This document shows, one piece after another, positions 57,682 through 64,000 of a stretch of 64,000 nucleotides of DNA (its first letter is position 1; every line of letters begins with the position of its first letter). A program made the position numbers and the translations under genes. The DNA lies in NCBI GenBank assembly GCA_954871525.1, contig OX940864.1, positions 20,268,001-20,332,000 on the forward strand, read 5' to 3'. This DNA comes from Parietaria judaica. Its lineage: Eukaryota > Streptophyta > Magnoliopsida > Rosales > Urticaceae. Under the pieces are notes generated by a model. That model was given only the letters and a program-made list of their open reading frames with translations. It did no database searches and was not told the origin of the DNA.

Positions 57682-59517
57682 CTGAAGAAAAAAATAACAC
57701 TAAAATATTATAAAAATGTTGATATAACAGCTTTAAACATTTTATACATCAATTGCTTCAATCCCATCATATATTGATGCATAATTCTTTTAAATGTAGA
57801 CTTGATTTTTCAAATTGATTTACCCAATTTATTTGGCATAATCTTTTTGCAACAAAATTAGTTTTGAATTACTAATATTGGTTTTCAATACAACCATTGG
57901 AATACCTGCATATAGTAAATTAGGAAGCTCACTTTAGCCGAAAGATCAACTGCACAAACAACAAATAGACAATCAAATTCCAAATGTGAAATATATTGAA
58001 ACGCTACATACGGGATGTCAAAATATTATCCAAAATCTCAAACCTTGATCATTCAGCTTTTTGTCCATATTGCCCTTCACTGTCCGCTTCCACAACCGAA
58101 AAACTGCAACAAATAAATACAGTGTGAATGCGATGCAAATTGGCAAGGAAAATATCAGTCCGAAAACGCGACGACCTTATTCTGGGTTAAAGAAACCTTC
58201 ATTGAAAATCAACAAAGGGATAAATAATGCCCAAAACTCAAATATTCACGAAAAAAAAAGGTTATGCAAAAAAAAAAGCAAGAAAGAGTAACTTACAAAC
58301 CAAATCTCACACACACATATATATATATGTAAAACATTATATTCGAAGGTTCTAACTTTGCATTAAAGCAACAATTCACAGGCAAGAATGCAAAAATAAT
58401 CGCACAACAGTAACTCAATATAGGATCCACGATAACTGTACGATTATTCCAATAAAAATTTGCAAACCAACGACTTAATATACGATGACTCATATATACA
58501 ATTTAAAATTAGAGCCGATTGTACCTGCATGAGTTGTAGCCGAGAGGGTGGGCCTTTTTGGCGTGCTTTCTCTCAAACAACTTGAATATTTATACTCAAG
58601 AATTTGAAAACAAAAATTCTTTGTGGACTTTTCACAAACAGTTAATTGGCACAATCCATTAAAAGATTGAAACCAAAGAATTGATGAAAAATATCCAAAT
58701 ACAACTCTATGATCACCGGCACAGAGGTAGCAACGACCTTACTGATTTCGCCTGCGATAGCAACGGCCGGCATCACGGGATTCGCGTAGTATATATGTGC
58801 TTCAAGAGCTGCATTTTGAGTTCCCCGCAGCCGGCAAATTACTCCACCACAAATGTTGTTCCGAGCCGAGACTGAAGCCTCTGAACATGCATATGCATAT
58901 ATATTACAGAGGAAAAACTTGAGAAGTTGATTGGTTGGTTATCTTATAAAGGGTGACAAATTGAGGAGTGGATAGGACCTCAAAGTAGGGGACGGAGGTC
59001 TGGCGTAGAGTTCCACCGGAGAAGCGTCGTGAATGAAACATCTCAGCGACACGATCAAACTGAAATAAATTAACTGCTAAAATCAAACCCAAATCCAAAA
59101 ACAAATCTATTTGGAGGAGAAGACGAAGAAACCTGACTTAGTGGGAAGGAGGCGTTGGGCAGAGAAGCTCGCGTGAAGAGAGAGCGAGGCGTCACCAGAG
59201 TGGGCGGAGAAGGTCGCGCCGAGAGAGAGAGAGACAGAGCGAGAAAGGGGTTTCCGAAGTCTATGTAAATGATATAAATTGTTAGGGAGATGGTAAGTCA
59301 TTCCTAAATGCTATTCGAGGAGATCGAAAGTCACATGTATTCCTGACTGTTATTGTTATGTATTAATAATGTCAATCGAGATTAAGAAGTGTAATCGAAG
59401 AGGGAAAGTCTTTTAATAAATGAAAATTGTATTAAAAAAATTATAAAATGGTGAAATTTTAGAAAAAGAGGATTTCCTGTTTCCAAGTTTTTTAGATACA
59501 CAATTAATTGTTAGGAG
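57682..59517. other. Helitron 5' segment, no gene supported
   Basis: AT-rich with a GC-richer, GA-rich stretch at about 59110-59260, similar in character to 54860-55040. Short frames such as 58061-58291 have no recognisable motif. Confidence 0.5.
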
Positions 59518-59541
59518 ATTTTGGTTTTATATATATATAGA
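59518..59541 (-). other. Proposed Helitron 5' terminus
   Basis: On the minus strand the end reads TCTATATATATATAAAACC, preceded by A. This fits plant Helitron 5' ends (TC followed by a TA-rich run). Weight is limited because TA runs are common in the window. Confidence 0.6.
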
Positions 59542-60172
59542 TTTCGGTTTATTTCACTTTAAATATAGTTGTATAAGTCTGTAAGACTATAATCATTTTC
59601 ATATTTAATGAAAAGAAGAAAAAAAAAGTCACATTTTATGTTGCAAAATTTTGTGTATTTCTCTCTTTCCTATAGTATCAAAGATTGGGATTGCAAACTT
59701 GGATACTTTTTCGTTAATAACCTTATATAATAATACTAAGCCAATATTAAACATAGGTAACAGCCACTTTTTTATTTATTTATTTATTTTATGACTACCC
59801 GTTTTAGGGTTTATTTCGTGCCCTCTTTTCTTTTCCTCTTCAACCTCCATATACGTCTGTAAAAAGCTCTTCTTAATAGCTCTGCACAAAAGACAAAAAA
59901 AATCAGCAGGTATATTTTCATATTTCACGTCTGTTTCTGTGCATTGTTTTCTTTAAATCATGCTTTCATTGTCTTCATTGTCATGCCCTGAGCAACTTTC
60001 AAAATACTGCATATTATTATTTGTTTATAGTTTGTTTGAATCATCGATTGCTAGAAGCGATTGATTACTCTTATTATATTATGAATTATTTAGATTATTT
60101 TATTATGATCGATTCATATAGGCTGCGTTTAGATATGATGATTGAAATTTATATTTATCATTGAAGCTTTAG
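59542..60172. other. Upstream region of the Myb/SANT-like gene
   Basis: AT-rich with an ATTT repeat at about 59771-59790. It must contain the promoter and possibly a 5' UTR intron. A branch/acceptor-like CAG before the ATG is not clear. No other gene is seen. Confidence 0.5.
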
Positions 60173-61355
60173 ATGGCCAGCCAAAACAATGAGATTGAAG
60201 AAGAAAACAATAGTAGTGTATCAAAAGTGAGGGCTATTTGGAACACGAAGACTCTCAATTTATTTTGTGAATTGTGCATCAAAGAAATTGAAGGTGGGCA
60301 GCGTCCAGGGACTCATTTTACAAAAATTGGGTGGGATAATTTGATCAAGAACTTTAGAAAGAGCACCGGAAAAACATATACCAAAGTTCAATTGAAAAAT
60401 AAATGGGATTCCCTCAAAATTGATTGGAAATTGTGGAAACAACTCATTGCCAAAGAAACTAGTCTTGGCTGGAATATTCAAAACGGAATGATCGATGCAA
60501 GTGATGAATGGTGGGACAAAAAAATACAGGTAATCATACAAATTTTTTAACTTTATTTATATTTTGTGAGCCTTTATATCATTCCCAAATATTTATCATA
60601 CATTTTGCAGATTTACCCTAAAGCAGCGAAATTTCGCAGAGAAGGTCTTCAACCAGAATTTATAGAGAAGTTTTTTTTTTTTTAGGGAATAGGAGCTTTC
60701 AATAAATCAGGGGAGTAGATCCCTGTTAACAGAGTTTACAAGCCAAGAAGGACAAACGTCCGACGAAAAATCCGAAAGTAAAACGGAGAACCGGGTCTTG
60801 GCGAGACAATTAGCCACCCCGTTACAAGTCCTAGGAATCCAACGGCACCCGCCATTGGAGCCTACCGCTCTTATGAATATCACAACAATAGGTGATCATG
60901 CTCGGACACCAACCGTTGGAACTATTCCGAGTGAGTTTAAAAATGGAGTAGAAGATGCTAATCTACTTGAGAGGGATAGCGAGTCACATGATTCAAGTAC
61001 CAACAAAAAGTCCAACCCTCAACAACCCGAATTTGGTTCAATGAAAAGAAAATTAGGTAGAGAAATTGAGGAAACTCGACGTGCAATAAAATTGTCAGCA
61101 CAAATTGATCGTTTATGTGAAGTTATCGAGAAAAGATGTGCACCGCCAACAACAATATATGGTCTACCTGATTGTAGCATAGCTAGTGTGATGAAAATTG
61201 TTAATTCATTGCCTGGATTGGAGATGGGTAGTGCTTTACATTTATTTACAACTAGGTTGTTCTTAATTAAGGAGAAAAGAGAAATATTCATGTCTTTTGA
61301 AGACCCGGACATAAAACTTACATGGCTCAAATTTGAACAGTCTGAAGGATTATGA
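60173..61355 (+). pseudogene. Myb/SANT-like DNA-binding protein gene, disrupted by a LINE tail
   Basis: Exon 1 (60173-60529) codes the Myb/SANT-like domain (PF12776 type), with the pattern VRAIWNTKTLNLFCEL, KIGWDNLIKNF and QLKNKWDSLKIDWKLWKQL. A phase-0 intron follows (60530-60610; donor GTAATC, acceptor TTTTGCAG). Exon 2 (from 60611) continues IYPKAAKFRREGLQPEFIEK and then meets the LINE poly(T), giving four Phe and a TAG at 60683-60685. Beyond the insert the original frame resumes (about 60874-61355) with a C-terminal part typical of L10-interacting Myb-like proteins (SIASVMKIVNSLPGLEMG, then KEKREIFMSFEDPDIKLTWL). Such proteins bind DNA in the nucleus; related ones also occur as ORF1 of PIF/Harbinger transposons. 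The truncated product would keep the DNA-binding domain. Confidence 0.87.
60671..60873 (-). mobile_element. 203-bp 3' end of a LINE inserted in exon 2
   Basis: Read on the minus strand it is the last about 190 bp of the LINE at 20144-21555, including its ORF2 stop region and a poly(A) tail (13 T at 60671-60683). By eye there are about four differences over 190 bp. It covers the end of the RNase H domain. I find no convincing target duplication around it, so it may have come with a small deletion. Confidence 0.9.
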
Positions 61356-64000
61356 TGTATTGTTTAACTATTTTTAAGTTTTTTCGTTGTTTATATATTT
61401 TTAGTTTGTAATGACTCTACCTTTGAATGTTTATATGTTTTTTTTTTATATGTGATACTTATAATCTTTTAATCTCTTAGAGTTTGAGTCTATGTTTTTT
61501 TCTTTCTATAAAGCACTTAGGAGATGAATATTGATGAAAACGAAAGAAGTTGTATATGTTAAATTGCATATGTAATATTGTGTAAACATTGTGAAGCCAT
61601 TTTTTTTTGAATGACAACAGATTTGTTTCGTAAAGTACGGTAATCATGTTTTTCTTCTTATAATTTGAAGATTAAATATTTTTTCTTCGCTAACCTAATT
61701 TATTGATTTTCATAATTGCATTGATGCTATAGATGGTTCATTGGTTTCTATATTTCAGCTGCCAAATCTCATGAGGTTTAAGTACCATTCATCGGAAGAA
61801 AAGAGGTTCTAACTCAAAATATTATGGATGTGTAATCATACAATCCAATTTACTTATGCATATGTAGGCTGGGAAGGTTTAGCTTTTGAAGAAATAATAT
61901 TCTAATAATAATTTCCAAAGCCGTCGTACATGTTTATTTCATTCTAATGCAAATGTTTGAAATTTTTTATTTTAAATAAAAAGAAAAGCTCACAAAATAA
62001 CGTATGTATCTCTTCTCTTTATGCGTATCTTCATTGCTCTTCCGACGCAGCGGCGTCTGCTTCTTTGACACATCGACATTATGAAACAAAACACAAATGG
62101 GTCTTTCATTTCTATAAAAAAAAAAAAAAAAAAAAAAAAGTGAAATTCGCGGAGGCATGTTTGACTCTTTTTTATTATTTTTTTTTATCAACACTAATTG
62201 GCCTCGTTAAGCATCGGTTTCCCATGATACAACAACATTTGAGCTCTCGAAGTGGTTGGTGAAATGATATGAGTTTAAACGTTCTATTACGTAGCGATTT
62301 TGGAAATTATAAGCTATTTAGGAAGTTGTTTGAGTGAAAAATAGGATAGCTAAGTTCTATATATAATTTATGAATGAGTTTTATGAAAATCTATTGTTCT
62401 TAGCGTGTCGAAAGAAAACTGAGCAGGTCCGATTTCATAAACGCGGTCTTATGTTATCTTCAGTCAATTCATTTACGTTCAAATGTATGTTGATCTCAGA
62501 ATAGATTTCCGAATGTTCCTTATTAACTCAAAGTAACAGTGACTTGATTATACATGAACATTGGTATTACTTTGGCAAATATGATTTTAATTTGTATATA
62601 TTTTCCATTCATTTGTGTTTTTTTTCCTAATAATCAAGAAGGGATGTATTTTCTTTGAGGAGATCGTCACACGCGTAGTGCTTTGACACGAGACTCGCAG
62701 TTTTTTCGATCAAACCCCATCGACCGAGCTCTCTCTGTTGTGGAGAGGAAGTCGCCGAGCCAATCAATCTTCACCTTGAAGTGACGGAACTCCATCGGTA
62801 TCTTTGTTTGGTTTGAGAGGTGAATTGAGCTAGAAGAGACTCCACTGATTGGAGAGAAAATCGTGTGATCAAGGTCCATTCCTGCTCATCTTTAAGTTAA
62901 TGTTTGAGAGTTAGAGAGACATGTGTACGTCTAGTTTAATATAATAATTCATTTTATCAGAGTTAAAACATAGACGCACATGTGTCCGTCGTGCAACAAA
63001 CCATAACGAGACATGGACGGAATTGTACTCTGGCACAAATATTTAGCCTCTAGGTATTATTGCTGAGAAAAACATGAAAATATGTTGACATACTTAGTTT
63101 AAAGTCGGGTAGTTCTGTCTATAAAATAAGTAAGTGTAAGAGTTAACCGTGTAAATATTGATGGCCATGTGGCCCATGTCAATACGGTACCGCTGGCCCT
63201 TGCTGCAGCAGCCAAAGGGAGGGAGACAGCGAGTAATCTCACGGCGGCCGGCACGGCCGGCAGTTGCCGTGGATGGAATTGTCGGACGCTGGCCTTTATA
63301 ACTTAATGTCCTATGATGTAAAATTATCAAGTAGGTAGTACTGACATGTATCTTTTTTTATGATTCAAACCTAATTATTCTAAATAAGTGTAAAAATATC
63401 AAACGTAATTTATATATATGCGGGACTATGATCTAATCAGGTACCATATTTAAATCAATATTATTTTATGGAAATGGAAAATAGAAAATAGTATTAGATC
63501 TTATGTTCACATTAATTTCTCATTACTAAATCAAAAGGGCTAAAAGAAAAGAGAATTTTATTACCGTAACCTTACGTATATATTGTTGCGGGCAAAATAC
63601 GCTTTATCATGTATATTTTCTGATGCTTCAAGTTGCAACTTTTGCCTTGTATTTATAATATTCATTATTAAAGTGCGTAAGTTTTCCGCTATTAATGACG
63701 TCGAGCGAAAGAGTATTCATGATTGTTTATATCGAGCAGTTTTTTCGAAGAACGCAAATAAATATCTCTTAATGTTGCGGCTTCGGCCTCCTTATAGGAA
63801 TAGAGGGCAATTGATTTTGGCTAATCAATTCCCTGTCCCGAAGTCTTAAAGTCGAACCGGTTGGCGAGCGGGCATCTGTCGAGCCGACATCCCCAATAGT
63901 TTCGGGCCTGACGCCTTTTCTTGGGCTTGGGCTTGGGCTTGAGCTTGAATGGCATACGTCTCCTCAAAATGGGCCCCGCTTATTAGGCCTTACTCTTAGT
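61356..64000. other. Intergenic DNA, no gene supported
   Basis: The first part is the 3' flank of the Myb/SANT-like gene. An A run of 24 lies at about 62116-62139. A moderately GC-rich patch at 62650-62880 has a 70-codon minus-strand frame (62667-62879) without a known motif. A GC-rich patch at about 63190-63295 has CGGCCGGCACGGCCGG and no long frame. At 63920-63945 a TGGGCT unit is repeated three times. The last 400 bp are GC-richer again and may belong to a feature that continues outside. Confidence 0.55.

Larger units (their letters stand above)
40918..59541 (-). mobile_element. Large Helitron with RepHel and RPA genes
   Basis: The 3' end (left) has CTAG preceded by a strong hairpin, and the next base on the minus strand is T. 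The proposed 5' end (right) reads A|TCTATATATATATAAAACC on the minus strand, so insertion is between A and T as required for Helitrons. In between, all on the minus strand, are a RepHel gene and an RPA1-like gene, the standard plant autonomous content. The length would be 18.6 kb. The 5' limit is the weak point: a second candidate, TCTTTTATATAGAGA at 55222, would give 14.3 kb and leave 55223-59541 to another element. Both coding genes are damaged. Confidence 0.7.

Noticed and set aside
60798..60873. LINE-derived N-terminus of a second gene beginning at the ATG 60798
   Set aside because: That ATG is antisense LINE sequence that happens to be open into the Myb/SANT-like C-terminal part. It is not an original start.
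62667..62879. Small gene on the minus strand
   Set aside because: Seventy codons without recognised motif or context; kept only as a note on the region.

Overview
The window is nuclear DNA of a flowering plant, most probably a dicot. The evidence is GT-AG introns, long AT-rich intergenic stretches with TA microsatellites, a spliced gene of a plant-type zinc-finger family, and a dense layer of plant-type transposons: Ty3/Gypsy Tat lineage, Ty1/Copia, L1-type LINEs, a tRNA-derived SINE, MULE and hAT non-autonomous elements, and a Helitron. I cannot name the species.

Layout. (1) 1-11346 is a Tat/Retand-like Ty3/Gypsy retrotransposon on the minus strand, cut by the left window edge. It has a 5' LTR (10653-11346), primer-binding site, gag-protease ORF, a single stop codon in a readthrough-like context, an intact pol ORF with two RNase H domains, a tandem-repeat 3' region, and an antisense spliced accessory ORF (2-3020, possibly extended by 3189-3524). 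(2) 11347-20130 is AT-rich DNA without genes. It holds a 489-bp MULE-type inverted-repeat element with a 9-bp target duplication, a 102-bp SINE and a 377-bp TIR element. (3) 20144-21555 is a 5'-truncated LINE. (4) 22866-23965 is the only intact-looking host gene, a two-exon cysteine-rich PHD/RING-like protein of 135 aa. (5) 29072-34399 is a long LINE with ORF1 and ORF2 joined by a TAATG overlap but decayed and lacking RNase H. (6) 34831 to about 39620 is a decayed Ty1/Copia element with both LTRs. (7) 39917-40444 is an hAT-type non-autonomous element. (8) 40918 to about 59541 is read as one large Helitron on the minus strand, with the 3' CTAG/hairpin end at left, a multi-exon RepHel gene, an RPA1-like gene, a second hAT copy, repeats, and a possible captured gene fragment. 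(9) 60173-61355 is a Myb/SANT-like gene interrupted by a 203-bp antisense LINE tail. (10) 61356-64000 has no gene I can support.

How parts work together. In the Tat element, gag-protease and pol lie in one frame separated by one UAA, so a stop-readthrough polyprotein is the natural reading. The antisense ORF and the 63/64-bp repeats sit in the 3' region, as is known for Tat elements. In the Helitron, RepHel (HUH nuclease plus PIF1-type helicase) and the RPA-like ssDNA-binding protein form the usual plant autonomous set, but both genes carry lesions. The LINE at 20144 and the LINE tail in the Myb/SANT gene are about 98% alike by eye, so that family moved fairly recently and broke a host-type gene.

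All readings were made by eye from the sequence. No alignment or database search was run, and exon joins are from splice motifs and frame only.
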